22,540 nucleotides of DNA from CAYJNO01 sp964371715 (GCA_964371715.1 CAYJNO010000028.1:1-22540); one strand, 5' to 3'. Positions 1 to 8,164 are shown, counted from the stretch's first letter. Numbers and translations are program-made. Notes: generated from the letters alone by a model not told the origin.

Positions 1-72
1 TGTTGGCTCAACTGTTGGTTCAACTGTTGGCTCAACTGTTGGTTCAACTGTCGGTTCAATTGTTGGCTCTAC
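1..72 (-). repeat. 12-bp tandem repeat encoding EPTV units
   Basis: Six consecutive 12-base units of the type tgttggctcaac/tgttggttcaac lie in frame in the minus-strand gene and encode Val/Ile-Glu-Pro-Thr. The units differ mainly at third codon positions (ctc/ttc, gag/gaa). The array continues past the window edge, so its total copy number cannot be read. In-frame 12-mers can expand or contract without breaking the reading frame. Confidence 0.85.
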
Positions 73-246
73 TGAACTGTTCTCTCCTTCATTGTTCATT
101 GTTGAAATTTCTTCAATCACTTCAACTTCTTCATTTTCTGCTAAATAGATTGTATTTAGAGAAATGGTATTTAGCATTAAAGCAAATGCTAAAGTTACTA
201 ATAATATTTTTTTTAATTTTAATAATATATTTATATTCATAGTCAT
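1..246 (-). CDS. N-terminal part of a secreted protein with EPTV repeats
   Basis: This is the 5' part of a minus-strand gene that runs off the left edge; 82 residues are visible. The N-terminus has two lysine clusters followed by a hydrophobic stretch (LLVTLAFALML), which reads as a signal peptide. An acidic segment follows (ENEEVEVIEEI), then a run of six VEPT/IEPT units up to the window edge. Such Pro/Thr/Glu repeats are usually wall-spanning or stalk linkers in Gram-positive surface proteins, so a cell-surface or secreted product is inferred. The start at 246 is preferred over the in-frame ATG at 240 because AAAGG lies 5 bases upstream of it, a spacing also seen for other genes here. A copy of its first 26 codons exists at 2576-2656 because of the tandem duplication. 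The function is not recognisable from the visible part. Confidence 0.7.
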   Translation of the reverse strand, partial: MTMNINILLKLKKILLVTLAFALMLNTISLNTIYLAENEEVEVIEEISTMNNEGENSSVEPTIEPTVEPTVEPTVEPTVEPT

Positions 247-718
247 AGTTACCTTTCTATTATCTAGTTCGTATATATTAAACTATCATAACTACAAATA
301 ATTGTCAATTGTGTAATTTTATAAATATTTAGATTTCTATGTATATTTATACCCATTATATAATTAATATGTATATATTTTTCTATGCGTTGTAGATGGT
401 GTATAAAGAATAGATACACAATGTTATATTATTTGATAAATATTCACTCTATATCTCATTAACTTTCTTCTCTTTTTTTTATATAACGTATATTATTGTC
501 ATTGTTGTGTAATTTTTTTAAATCTTTCTAAGATTAATTGTCTAAAAAAAAAAAAAAAATTTTATTTTTTATATATTTTTTTTTACAACTTAAACATTTA
601 CTATTTTGCTTCAAAAAAAATAGTCTAGATTTATTTAATATTTGTACTTTGTATTATAAAAAAACAGTAATAAGATGATCAATGTATGAACATAAAAAAA
701 CTAAGCCTAAGCTTAGTT
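247..718. other. Very A+T-rich intergenic region with homopolymer tracts
   Basis: No gene is seen here. The region separates the end of the nucleotidyltransferase operon from the EPTV-protein gene, and should contain the promoter of the latter on the minus strand. It holds a run of 16 A at 544-559, T-rich stretches including 9 T at 576-584, and a terminator at its right edge (694-720). The A and T runs could form an A:U hairpin or a bent-DNA segment. The same region is repeated at 2657-3128. Confidence 0.6.
280..308 (-). promoter_or_regulatory. Possible promoter of the EPTV-protein gene
   Basis: A perfect minus-strand TTGACA (303-308) lies about 57 bases upstream of the start at 246. The hexamer 17 bases downstream (TAGTTT, 280-285) is a poor -10; TATGAT at 285-290 is better but only 12 bases away. 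The -35 sits inside the small palindrome AATTGTCAATT (300-310), which could serve as an operator. The identical sequence is at 2690-2718. Confidence 0.3.
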
Positions 719-720
719 TT
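694..720 (-). terminator. Rho-independent terminator of the pepT-pfkB operon, left copy
   Basis: A perfect 10-bp stem (aaaactaagc/gcttagtttt) with a 4-base loop spans 697-720, followed on the minus strand by a T run (694-700). The stem overlaps the last bases of the nucleotidyltransferase stop codon, so transcription of that operon should end here. Confidence 0.85.
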
Positions 721-1624
721 ACTTCCATAAATCTGCTGGATATGTTTTGTTATCTTTACATTTTTTTAAGTTTTCAACTACTAATGGTCTGTCTTCTTGA
801 TAAGTAACACCAAACCAACTATCTGTTGTAGAGAATACTTTTAACTTTATATTTTCTTTTACTAATAATTCTTCAACTGCTGTTGGGATAACATGTTCAC
901 ACTTCATTGGATTAACTTCAATATTATTTTTTAAGAAGTTTTCAAATAATGCTTCACATTGTTTAAAGATATTTGGAGTAAAGCCCCAAAAATTCATTGA
1001 TGCCAATTTATCTTGCGGCATTTTTACCCATTCACCATCAATTTCACATTCTGCACTATCATTTACTTTTCTGATATTTTGAACTTCAACTACCCCTTGT
1101 AACATTTCATTCTCAACTTCACATACTCCTCTAGTAACTGTTCCATGTTCTGTTAATGTATTAGCTAATTTATATCCTACCATAGCATATAAATCATCAT
1201 TTACTTCAGTTGTTAAGAAATTGTACATTGTTTTAAAACTTGATACACCATAGTAGTCATCTGCATTACAAATCATAAAAGGTTCATTAATTTGATTTCT
1301 ACAAGCTAATAAAGCATGTGTTGTTCCCCATGGCTTTATTCTATCAGTTGGTACTGAATATCCTGCTGGTAAATCATTAATATTTTGATAAATATAAATT
1401 ACTTCAACTTTATCCTTGATTTTATCTGTTAAATTCTTTTCAAAAACTTCACGATGTTCTTCTTTAATGATTAAAGCTACTTTTTTAAATCCTGCGCGGA
1501 TTGCATCATAGATACTAAAATCTATAATCATTTCTCCATTATCACCTAAAGCATCTATTTGCTTTAATCCACCATATCTGCTTCCCATTCCGGCAGCTAA
1601 AATAACTAATACTGGTTCTTTCAT
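719..1624 (-). CDS. Sugar-phosphate nucleotidyltransferase-like protein, left copy
   Basis: This 301-residue protein belongs to the NTP-transferase fold that couples a nucleoside triphosphate to a sugar phosphate or similar phosphate. The nucleotide-binding signature LAAGMGSRYGGLKQ is at residues 9-22 (G-x-G-x-R...K pattern). PWGTTHA is at 98-104, and the metal-binding acidic pair lies in NADDYYG (D122, D123). Length and motifs suit a complete single-domain enzyme without the C-terminal hexapeptide repeats of GlmU. The exact substrate (UTP/CTP, glucose-1-phosphate, choline phosphate or another) cannot be read. The start has GGGAG about 6 bases upstream. It lies 52 bases after the lipoprotein gene and ends in the terminator at 694-720, so it is the last gene of its operon. 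An identical copy is at 3129-4034. Confidence 0.8.
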   Translation of the reverse strand: MKEPVLVILAAGMGSRYGGLKQIDALGDNGEMIIDFSIYDAIRAGFKKVALIIKEEHREVFEKNLTDKIKDKVEVIYIYQNINDLPAGYSVPTDRIKPWGTTHALLACRNQINEPFMICNADDYYGVSSFKTMYNFLTTEVNDDLYAMVGYKLANTLTEHGTVTRGVCEVENEMLQGVVEVQNIRKVNDSAECEIDGEWVKMPQDKLASMNFWGFTPNIFKQCEALFENFLKNNIEVNPMKCEHVIPTAVEELLVKENIKLKVFSTTDSWFGVTYQEDRPLVVENLKKCKDNKTYPADLWK

Positions 1625-1676
1625 TTATTTCTCCCTTTTTTTATATTATACTAAATTATTTTTACTTAAAAAATAA

Positions 1677-2231
1677 TTAGTTTAATTTTTTAAACATATC
1701 AAGGTATAAATTATATATTTCATCATGTTCAGCATCGGTTAAAGCACCACCACTAAGCTCTGGTAAGCCAATTTGGAAAGCCTTAACTTCACCATCGACA
1801 ATAATATAAACAGCAGGTGTAAAGATTGTTTTTTCACCATTGCTACTAGACTCTAAATAGTCATTATATACTTCTACAAATTGATTGAAATCTGCTTCAT
1901 TAATTTTATCTGCTTCTACATAGTTTACTTTAATTCCTGTATCTTTGGCAACTTCATTCAACACAGGAACAGCTGTATTACAGGCACCACATCCTGCATA
2001 CCCTAAGAATAATACTCCTGTACCATCTTCTTCTAAAAGTTTAATTGCATCTTGTGTACTAATACCTAAATATTCATGATCACGATAATGCATATTTTGA
2101 TATGAACTCATATCAACTTCAAACGTTGCTAATTCAACACTATTTTCATAAGTAATAGTGCTCGTTTCTTCTGTACTTGTACATCCACTTAACATTAATA
2201 ATATAAGTAAGCTACTAATTATTTTTTTCAT
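1677..2231 (-). CDS. Thioredoxin-like lipoprotein, left copy
   Basis: This 184-residue lipoprotein has a short signal peptide ending in the lipobox LSGC, with lipid attachment expected at C17, so it should sit on the outer face of the membrane. After a Ser/Thr-rich linker comes a thioredoxin-like domain. GYAGCGACN holds a CxxC pair (C81, C84), and FTPAVY further on fits the cis-proline loop. In this fold the CxxC reduces, oxidises or isomerises disulfides; which of these applies here is not known. The protein is close in type to small TlpA/PedC-like bacteriocin-accessory lipoproteins. It starts 10 bases after the pfkB stop, so translation may be coupled. An identical copy is at 4087-4641; this left one follows a truncated pfkB. 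Confidence 0.8.
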   Translation of the reverse strand: MKKIISSLLILLMLSGCTSTEETSTITYENSVELATFEVDMSSYQNMHYRDHEYLGISTQDAIKLLEEDGTGVLFLGYAGCGACNTAVPVLNEVAKDTGIKVNYVEADKINEADFNQFVEVYNDYLESSSNGEKTIFTPAVYIIVDGEVKAFQIGLPELSGGALTDAEHDEIYNLYLDMFKKLN

Positions 2232-2241
2232 CTAAATTCTC

Positions 2242-2580
2242 CTAAAATTCTTTTACTACTTCAAGTTTTATTTTATCATATAAAGCTTCAACTTTTTGTT
2301 TTCCTTCAAGTCCTTGATTAAATGATGCACCAATTCCACATGCACATCCATACCTAAACGACTCTATTGTATCAAAACCTCTTTGTAAGTTAAATACAAA
2401 GCCTGCAATAACAGTATCTCCTGCAAGTGTTGAATCCAAGTTATATTCTTTTATTATTTTAGCTTTATATACACCTTTATCATTTATTAATAAATGATAT
2501 TCATCTAATGTTATGATTACATTTTTTGCCCCTGAATTTTTCAATTTAATGGCATAATCCACAATATTTTCTTCATTAAC
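2242..2580 (-). pseudogene. 5'-truncated pfkB-family kinase (C-terminal third)
   Basis: This piece equals the last 113 codons of the intact kinase at 4652-5569. It is cut at 2580 by the duplication junction. It keeps the AGDTVIAGF motif with the catalytic Asp but lacks the substrate-binding N-terminal two thirds. An internal GTG at 2562 could initiate a 106-residue peptide, but no Shine-Dalgarno site suits it. A functional kinase is not expected. It may be transcribed from the duplicated EPTV-gene promoter upstream (2690-2718). Confidence 0.85.
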
Positions 2581-2656
2581 TTAGCATTAAAGCAAATGCT
2601 AAAGTTACTAATAATATTTTTTTTAATTTTAATAATATATTTATATTCATAGTCAT
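2576..2656 (-). pseudogene. Cut-off leader of the EPTV surface gene at the duplication junction
   Basis: The right repeat copy begins inside the EPTV-protein gene. It therefore carries only that gene's Shine-Dalgarno site and first codons. Reading across the junction at 2580/2581 gives 25 original residues, one new Ser codon (AGT) and an immediate TAA (2576-2578). The result is a 26-residue peptide that is basically the signal sequence alone. Its promoter region is intact upstream, so the peptide may be made and its transcript would continue into the truncated kinase and lipoprotein genes. Confidence 0.75.
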
Positions 2657-3128
2657 AGTTACCTTTCTATTATCTAGTTCGTATATATTAAACTATCATA
2701 ACTACAAATAATTGTCAATTGTGTAATTTTATAAATATTTAGATTTCTATGTATATTTATACCCATTATATAATTAATATGTATATATTTTTCTATGCGT
2801 TGTAGATGGTGTATAAAGAATAGATACACAATGTTATATTATTTGATAAATATTCACTCTATATCTCATTAACTTTCTTCTCTTTTTTTTATATAACGTA
2901 TATTATTGTCATTGTTGTGTAATTTTTTTAAATCTTTCTAAGATTAATTGTCTAAAAAAAAAAAAAAAATTTTATTTTTTATATATTTTTTTTTACAACT
3001 TAAACATTTACTATTTTGCTTCAAAAAAAATAGTCTAGATTTATTTAATATTTGTACTTTGTATTATAAAAAAACAGTAATAAGATGATCAATGTATGAA
3101 CATAAAAAAACTAAGCCTAAGCTTAGTT
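2657..3128. other. Copy of the A+T-rich intergenic region
   Basis: This is a duplicate of 247-718 with the same 16-base A tract (2954-2969), promoter-like TTGACA (2713-2718) and terminator. No gene is seen. Confidence 0.6.
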
Positions 3129-3130
3129 TT
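3104..3130 (-). terminator. Rho-independent terminator of the pepT-pfkB operon, right copy
   Basis: This is the same 10-bp stem, 4-base loop and T run as at 694-720. It ends the transcript that comes from pepT through the second nucleotidyltransferase copy. Confidence 0.85.
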
Positions 3131-4034
3131 ACTTCCATAAATCTGCTGGATATGTTTTGTTATCTTTACATTTTTTTAAGTTTTCAACTACTAATGGTCT
3201 GTCTTCTTGATAAGTAACACCAAACCAACTATCTGTTGTAGAGAATACTTTTAACTTTATATTTTCTTTTACTAATAATTCTTCAACTGCTGTTGGGATA
3301 ACATGTTCACACTTCATTGGATTAACTTCAATATTATTTTTTAAGAAGTTTTCAAATAATGCTTCACATTGTTTAAAGATATTTGGAGTAAAGCCCCAAA
3401 AATTCATTGATGCCAATTTATCTTGCGGCATTTTTACCCATTCACCATCAATTTCACATTCTGCACTATCATTTACTTTTCTGATATTTTGAACTTCAAC
3501 TACCCCTTGTAACATTTCATTCTCAACTTCACATACTCCTCTAGTAACTGTTCCATGTTCTGTTAATGTATTAGCTAATTTATATCCTACCATAGCATAT
3601 AAATCATCATTTACTTCAGTTGTTAAGAAATTGTACATTGTTTTAAAACTTGATACACCATAGTAGTCATCTGCATTACAAATCATAAAAGGTTCATTAA
3701 TTTGATTTCTACAAGCTAATAAAGCATGTGTTGTTCCCCATGGCTTTATTCTATCAGTTGGTACTGAATATCCTGCTGGTAAATCATTAATATTTTGATA
3801 AATATAAATTACTTCAACTTTATCCTTGATTTTATCTGTTAAATTCTTTTCAAAAACTTCACGATGTTCTTCTTTAATGATTAAAGCTACTTTTTTAAAT
3901 CCTGCGCGGATTGCATCATAGATACTAAAATCTATAATCATTTCTCCATTATCACCTAAAGCATCTATTTGCTTTAATCCACCATATCTGCTTCCCATTC
4001 CGGCAGCTAAAATAACTAATACTGGTTCTTTCAT
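3129..4034 (-). CDS. Sugar-phosphate nucleotidyltransferase-like protein, right copy
   Basis: The 301 residues are identical to the product of 719-1624, with the same LAAGMGSRYGGLKQ signature and NADDYYG metal site. This copy keeps the native context: pepT, intact kinase, lipoprotein and then this gene with its own terminator. The operon mixes peptide use, sugar-phosphate phosphorylation and nucleotide-sugar formation, so a role in activating a sugar phosphate for a glycan or cell-envelope precursor is possible, but that is inference. Two identical genes could double the dose of the enzyme if the duplication is real. Confidence 0.8.
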   Translation of the reverse strand: MKEPVLVILAAGMGSRYGGLKQIDALGDNGEMIIDFSIYDAIRAGFKKVALIIKEEHREVFEKNLTDKIKDKVEVIYIYQNINDLPAGYSVPTDRIKPWGTTHALLACRNQINEPFMICNADDYYGVSSFKTMYNFLTTEVNDDLYAMVGYKLANTLTEHGTVTRGVCEVENEMLQGVVEVQNIRKVNDSAECEIDGEWVKMPQDKLASMNFWGFTPNIFKQCEALFENFLKNNIEVNPMKCEHVIPTAVEELLVKENIKLKVFSTTDSWFGVTYQEDRPLVVENLKKCKDNKTYPADLWK

Positions 4035-4086
4035 TTATTTCTCCCTTTTTTTATATTATACTAAATTATTTTTACTTAAAAAATAA

Positions 4087-4641
4087 TTAGTTTAATTTTT
4101 TAAACATATCAAGGTATAAATTATATATTTCATCATGTTCAGCATCGGTTAAAGCACCACCACTAAGCTCTGGTAAGCCAATTTGGAAAGCCTTAACTTC
4201 ACCATCGACAATAATATAAACAGCAGGTGTAAAGATTGTTTTTTCACCATTGCTACTAGACTCTAAATAGTCATTATATACTTCTACAAATTGATTGAAA
4301 TCTGCTTCATTAATTTTATCTGCTTCTACATAGTTTACTTTAATTCCTGTATCTTTGGCAACTTCATTCAACACAGGAACAGCTGTATTACAGGCACCAC
4401 ATCCTGCATACCCTAAGAATAATACTCCTGTACCATCTTCTTCTAAAAGTTTAATTGCATCTTGTGTACTAATACCTAAATATTCATGATCACGATAATG
4501 CATATTTTGATATGAACTCATATCAACTTCAAACGTTGCTAATTCAACACTATTTTCATAAGTAATAGTGCTCGTTTCTTCTGTACTTGTACATCCACTT
4601 AACATTAATAATATAAGTAAGCTACTAATTATTTTTTTCAT
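4087..4641 (-). CDS. Thioredoxin-like lipoprotein, right copy
   Basis: This protein is identical to the product of 1677-2231: lipobox LSGC (C17), CGAC redox motif (81-84) and 184 residues. Here the upstream neighbour is the complete kinase gene, whose stop lies 10 bases before this start. This is the ancestral arrangement. A thiol-disulfide role outside the membrane follows from the lipobox and the CxxC; its partner is unknown. Confidence 0.8.
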   Translation of the reverse strand: MKKIISSLLILLMLSGCTSTEETSTITYENSVELATFEVDMSSYQNMHYRDHEYLGISTQDAIKLLEEDGTGVLFLGYAGCGACNTAVPVLNEVAKDTGIKVNYVEADKINEADFNQFVEVYNDYLESSSNGEKTIFTPAVYIIVDGEVKAFQIGLPELSGGALTDAEHDEIYNLYLDMFKKLN

Positions 4642-4651
4642 CTAAATTCTC

Positions 4652-5569
4652 CTAAAATTCTTTTACTACTTCAAGTTTTATTTTATCATATAAAGCTTCA
4701 ACTTTTTGTTTTCCTTCAAGTCCTTGATTAAATGATGCACCAATTCCACATGCACATCCATACCTAAACGACTCTATTGTATCAAAACCTCTTTGTAAGT
4801 TAAATACAAAGCCTGCAATAACAGTATCTCCTGCAAGTGTTGAATCCAAGTTATATTCTTTTATTATTTTAGCTTTATATACACCTTTATCATTTATTAA
4901 TAAATGATATTCATCTAATGTTATGATTACATTTTTTGCCCCTGAATTTTTCAATTTAATGGCATAATCCACAATATTTTCTTCATTAACCTCGACACCA
5001 AAGTAATTACATAATTCATCTAGTGTAAATTTCATTAATAATGGCTTAAATTCTATTAATTCTTTTTCCATTGTTTCATCTACATCTAAAACAAATGGAA
5101 TGTTTTCTTCACTTAAATAGTTAACAATATCTTTTAAATACACATTTAAATCTTTTGGAGTATTACCACTTAATACTATAATATCTTCTGTTGTTAGACG
5201 TTTAATTCTTTTAAACATATTAGTTCTTGCAACTTCATTAACAAATGGCCCAGTTGCATTAAGTTCAGTGTTTGTACTATCTTTTATTTTAACATTTATA
5301 CGTGTATGTCCATCCACTGTTACAAAACTTGGTTCTAAATGAGAGTGATGCTCAATTAAACTAATATAAAAATCCTTAGTAAATCCACCGATAAAACTAA
5401 AAGCTTTAGAATGTATTCCAAGATTACTTAAAATAATTGAAATATTTATTCCTTTACCTCCAGCCATATAATATTCTAAATTACTACGATTTGTTTTATT
5501 AATTTTTATATTATTTTCAAATTCCATATAATAATCTAATGATGGATTTAGTGTACATGTATATATCAT
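4652..5569 (-). CDS. PfkB-family sugar-phosphate kinase (1-phosphofructokinase/LacC type)
   Basis: The 305 residues match the length of FruK and tagatose-6-phosphate kinase, which phosphorylate fructose-1-phosphate or tagatose-6-phosphate with ATP in the cytoplasm. The N-terminus MIYTCTLNPSLDYYM is the typical FruK/LacC opening. AGGKGINIS (near residues 37-45) is the substrate-binding signature. LAGDTVIAGF holds the catalytic base D248. One oddity is that the usual GAGD anion-hole motif reads LAGD, with Leu at 245 where family members have Gly. The start overlaps the pepT stop by one base (TAATG), so translation is coupled. No fruR or fructose PTS gene is nearby, so the substrate cannot be fixed. 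The 3' third is duplicated at 2242-2580. Confidence 0.8.
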   Translation of the reverse strand: MIYTCTLNPSLDYYMEFENNIKINKTNRSNLEYYMAGGKGINISIILSNLGIHSKAFSFIGGFTKDFYISLIEHHSHLEPSFVTVDGHTRINVKIKDSTNTELNATGPFVNEVARTNMFKRIKRLTTEDIIVLSGNTPKDLNVYLKDIVNYLSEENIPFVLDVDETMEKELIEFKPLLMKFTLDELCNYFGVEVNEENIVDYAIKLKNSGAKNVIITLDEYHLLINDKGVYKAKIIKEYNLDSTLAGDTVIAGFVFNLQRGFDTIESFRYGCACGIGASFNQGLEGKQKVEALYDKIKLEVVKEF

Positions 5570-6783
5570 TATCTATTCTCCTTGATGCTATCTACGATAT
5601 TAGCAATTACTTTTACTCCTTTTTCCATTTGATTTATAGAAACAGTTTCATACGGCCCATGATAGTTTGCACCACCAGTTCCAAGATTAGGGCATAATAA
5701 TCCCATAAATGTTAATCTTGATCCATCAGTACCTCCTCGTGCACTAATAATTTTAACTTTTAAGTCTTCTTTTTCAATTGCACTAATCGCTAAATCAAGA
5801 ATATATTTTTTATCATGTAGTTTTTCATACATATTTTCATATAATAAGATACTTTCTACAGTTACTGCTTTATAACCTAATTCAGCATTTAAATAATCTT
5901 GAATTCTATAGAAATCTTCTACTTGTTTATTTATTAATTCTTTAGAATGATTTCTAACAATATACTCCATAACTACATTATTTGCACTACCATTTATATC
6001 ATGTAAATGATTAAAACCTTCTTTATCTTCAGTGTATTCTGGTCTTAGCATATTCGGTAATAAGCCATCAAAACGATTAGCTAATGTAATAGCATTAACT
6101 AATTTCCCTTTAGCATCACCAGGATGTATAGAAACACCTTTTATATCAACTTTTACTCCATAAGCATTAAACGTTTCATAACAAAACTCATTAACACTTC
6201 CCCCATCTAAAGTATAAGCAAAATCAGCATTAAAGTATTCAACATCAAATAAATCTGCTCCTCGTCCAATTTCTTCATCTGGTGTAAATCCAACTTTAAT
6301 ATCTCCATGTTTTATTCCAGGATTAGCTTTTAAATAACTTAAATACTGCATTATTATTGCAATTCCTGCTTTATCATCAGCACCTAATAATGTATTACCA
6401 TCAGTTACAATTAAATCATCACCAACAAATTCTTGCATATGTCCAAACTTGTCTAAGCTAATTGTTTTATCTTCATTTAAAACTATAGGACTTCCATCCC
6501 ATTTTTCCACAACTCTTGGATTAACATTAGCACCACTATAATCTGGTGATGTATCCATGTGAGCGATAAAACCAACTGTCTTTGTTTCATAATCTACATT
6601 TGATTTTAAATGTCCATAAACATAACCTTGATCTAATTTAGTACTTAAACCTAAATCATTCAACTCCTCAATTAGCACCTTAGCAAGATCTAATTGTTTT
6701 AAGCTGCTTGGCGTTGTTTTAGAAGCAGCATCTGATTGTGTATCAATCTTTACGTATCTTAAAAACCTGTCTTTAACTTGCAT
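5569..6783 (-). CDS. pepT: Peptidase T (tripeptide aminopeptidase)
   Basis: This cytoplasmic M20-family di-zinc aminopeptidase removes N-terminal residues from tripeptides. The 404 residues fit PepT (about 400 to 410). Metal and catalytic motifs are present: HMDTSPDYSG (H75, D77), GADDKAG (around D137), TPDEEIGRGAD (E170/E171), YTLDGG, and ARGGTDGSRL followed by GGANYHGPYE near the end with the last metal histidine. The start is supported by AAGGAG upstream. It is the first gene of the unit pepT-kinase-lipoprotein-nucleotidyltransferase and lies 43 bases after the MATE gene, so it may also be reached by readthrough from there. Confidence 0.93.
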   Translation of the reverse strand: MQVKDRFLRYVKIDTQSDAASKTTPSSLKQLDLAKVLIEELNDLGLSTKLDQGYVYGHLKSNVDYETKTVGFIAHMDTSPDYSGANVNPRVVEKWDGSPIVLNEDKTISLDKFGHMQEFVGDDLIVTDGNTLLGADDKAGIAIIMQYLSYLKANPGIKHGDIKVGFTPDEEIGRGADLFDVEYFNADFAYTLDGGSVNEFCYETFNAYGVKVDIKGVSIHPGDAKGKLVNAITLANRFDGLLPNMLRPEYTEDKEGFNHLHDINGSANNVVMEYIVRNHSKELINKQVEDFYRIQDYLNAELGYKAVTVESILLYENMYEKLHDKKYILDLAISAIEKEDLKVKIISARGGTDGSRLTFMGLLCPNLGTGGANYHGPYETVSINQMEKGVKVIANIVDSIKENR

Positions 6784-6826
6784 TATAGACTCCTTTTCTT
6801 TCCAAGTATTATTATACTATATATTT

Positions 6827-8164
6827 TTAATAGTTATAAACCTTTTGATATCTTTTATAGATATACATCGATAATATTAACGCACAAAACTCGGCTACAG
6901 GTATTGCTAAAAAGACACCAACAACCCCAAAAAACTTTGGTAAAATTAGTAAAGCTATCAATATAAAGAAGAATGTTCTAGAAAATGATAAGACTGCAGA
7001 AACTTTACCATTTGATAATGAAGTAAATAAAGACGACATAAACATATTTACTCCACTAAAGATATACCCTATTGAAAACAATGTTAATCCTTGTTTAGAT
7101 ATTTCATAAGCTGTACTATCTTTACTTAAAAAGATCATTACAGCCTCATCATTTAATGAGAAAGTAAGAAAGACTATAATAATACCAGTAATAAATAAAA
7201 ACTTCATACTTATTGATACTACTTTTCTTAACCCTTCATAATCTTGAGCACCGTATTTGAAACTTATAATTGGTGCAACACCTGTTAAATAACCCCAGTT
7301 AATTCCTACTTGCAGTAATTGAACATATAAAATAATCGTAAACGCTGTAACTCCAATTGTCCCAACTAAATCTAATAAAATAACATTAACAAGTATAGTT
7401 GTTATTGCAGTTGCAAGATTAGTAACAAGCTCTGACACTCCATTGGACATTGCTTCAATAATTAGCTTAAAATCATTAAGTGGTTTTCTAAAATATAAAT
7501 TACCTTTTTTATTAAAGGCAAAGAATATTATAGCTATAATAGCTGGTAATAAATTTGCAATCCCTGTTGCATAACCAGCACCTGCTATTCCTAAATCTAA
7601 CATTGAATCAGAAATAAATACATAATCTAAAACAATATTGGTAATACCACCCGTTAAACTTACTAGAAATCCAAATTTTGGTTTACCTGCAGTTACAAAT
7701 AAAATATTAGCAAATGATTGTAATATAAAAAATGTTGGAAAAAGCGATAAAGCTTTTAAATAATGGTTTGCATAGCTAAATAATGTTGCATCCGCCCCTA
7801 AAAGTAATGTTATATTTTCAGAAAAGATATTTAACACTAAAGACAATAATATACCTAGTGTTATTCCTGTCAGATATAAAGTACTTAAAAATCGATTGGC
7901 TTTATCATAATTATTTTCACCCATTAATTTACCAATAATTGCTGTACCACCACTTGCAAGCATCAGCCCTATTGCAAATGTTAAATTAAATACAGGTACT
8001 ATAATATTGATTGCTGAAAGAGCAATATCACCTGCAAATCTAGCAACAAAAACTCCGTCAATAACATAGTATGATGAAGAAAAAATCATCATTAAGATTG
8101 TTGGAAATGTATATTTAATTAATTTATTAAAGTTATAATCATTCCCTAATACATTATCATTCAT
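6827..8164 (-). CDS. MATE-family multidrug/cation antiporter
   Basis: This is a 445-residue integral membrane protein with about 12 hydrophobic helices in two similar halves, as in MATE exporters (NorM, MepA), which expel cationic compounds in exchange for Na+ or H+. The N-terminal pattern fits the MepA-like branch of Firmicutes: FPTILMMIFSSSYYVIDGVF, followed by GGTAIIGKLMGENN. No partner regulator such as MepR is adjacent. The start at 8164 has the Shine-Dalgarno AGAGG 6 bases upstream. That site lies in a possible hairpin in the 52-base gap to metG. The substrate is unknown. Confidence 0.88.
   Translation of the reverse strand: MNDNVLGNDYNFNKLIKYTFPTILMMIFSSSYYVIDGVFVARFAGDIALSAINIIVPVFNLTFAIGLMLASGGTAIIGKLMGENNYDKANRFLSTLYLTGITLGILLSLVLNIFSENITLLLGADATLFSYANHYLKALSLFPTFFILQSFANILFVTAGKPKFGFLVSLTGGITNIVLDYVFISDSMLDLGIAGAGYATGIANLLPAIIAIIFFAFNKKGNLYFRKPLNDFKLIIEAMSNGVSELVTNLATAITTILVNVILLDLVGTIGVTAFTIILYVQLLQVGINWGYLTGVAPIISFKYGAQDYEGLRKVVSISMKFLFITGIIIVFLTFSLNDEAVMIFLSKDSTAYEISKQGLTLFSIGYIFSGVNMFMSSLFTSLSNGKVSAVLSFSRTFFFILIALLILPKFFGVVGVFLAIPVAEFCALILSMYIYKRYQKVYNY

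Larger units (their letters stand above)
171..2580. repeat. Tandem duplication, left copy (2410 bp)
   Basis: Positions 171-2580 match 2581-4990 with no difference that I could find by reading, including intergenic DNA and a 16-base A tract. The offset is 2410 throughout: the nucleotidyltransferase stops lie at 719 and 3129, and the lipoprotein stops at 1677 and 4087. The borders are sharp: base 170 (t) differs from 2580 (c), and base 2581 (t) differs from 4991 (c). No microhomology is seen at the junction. It could be a very recent tandem duplication or an assembly artefact. Confidence 0.95.
2581..4990. repeat. Tandem duplication, right copy (2410 bp)
   Basis: This is the second, directly adjacent copy of 171-2580. 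It contains the EPTV-gene leader, the A+T-rich intergenic region, a terminator, the nucleotidyltransferase, the lipoprotein and the first 339 bases (3' part) of the kinase gene. The kinase continues intact beyond 4990, so this copy's metabolic genes remain in their native operon behind pepT. Confidence 0.95.

Noticed and set aside
1..72. Possible CRISPR-like array
   Set aside because: The 12-base units are contiguous without spacers and encode a regular Glu-Pro-Thr-Val repeat.
3..242. Plus-strand reading frame of Leu/Gln repeats
   Set aside because: It is the antisense of the EPTV repeat gene; the minus strand has a signal peptide, ribosome site and protein-like repeat, the plus strand has none.
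171..4990. Duplication caused by an insertion sequence
   Set aside because: No transposase, terminal inverted repeats or target-site duplication is seen at the borders; the unit consists of ordinary neighbouring genes.
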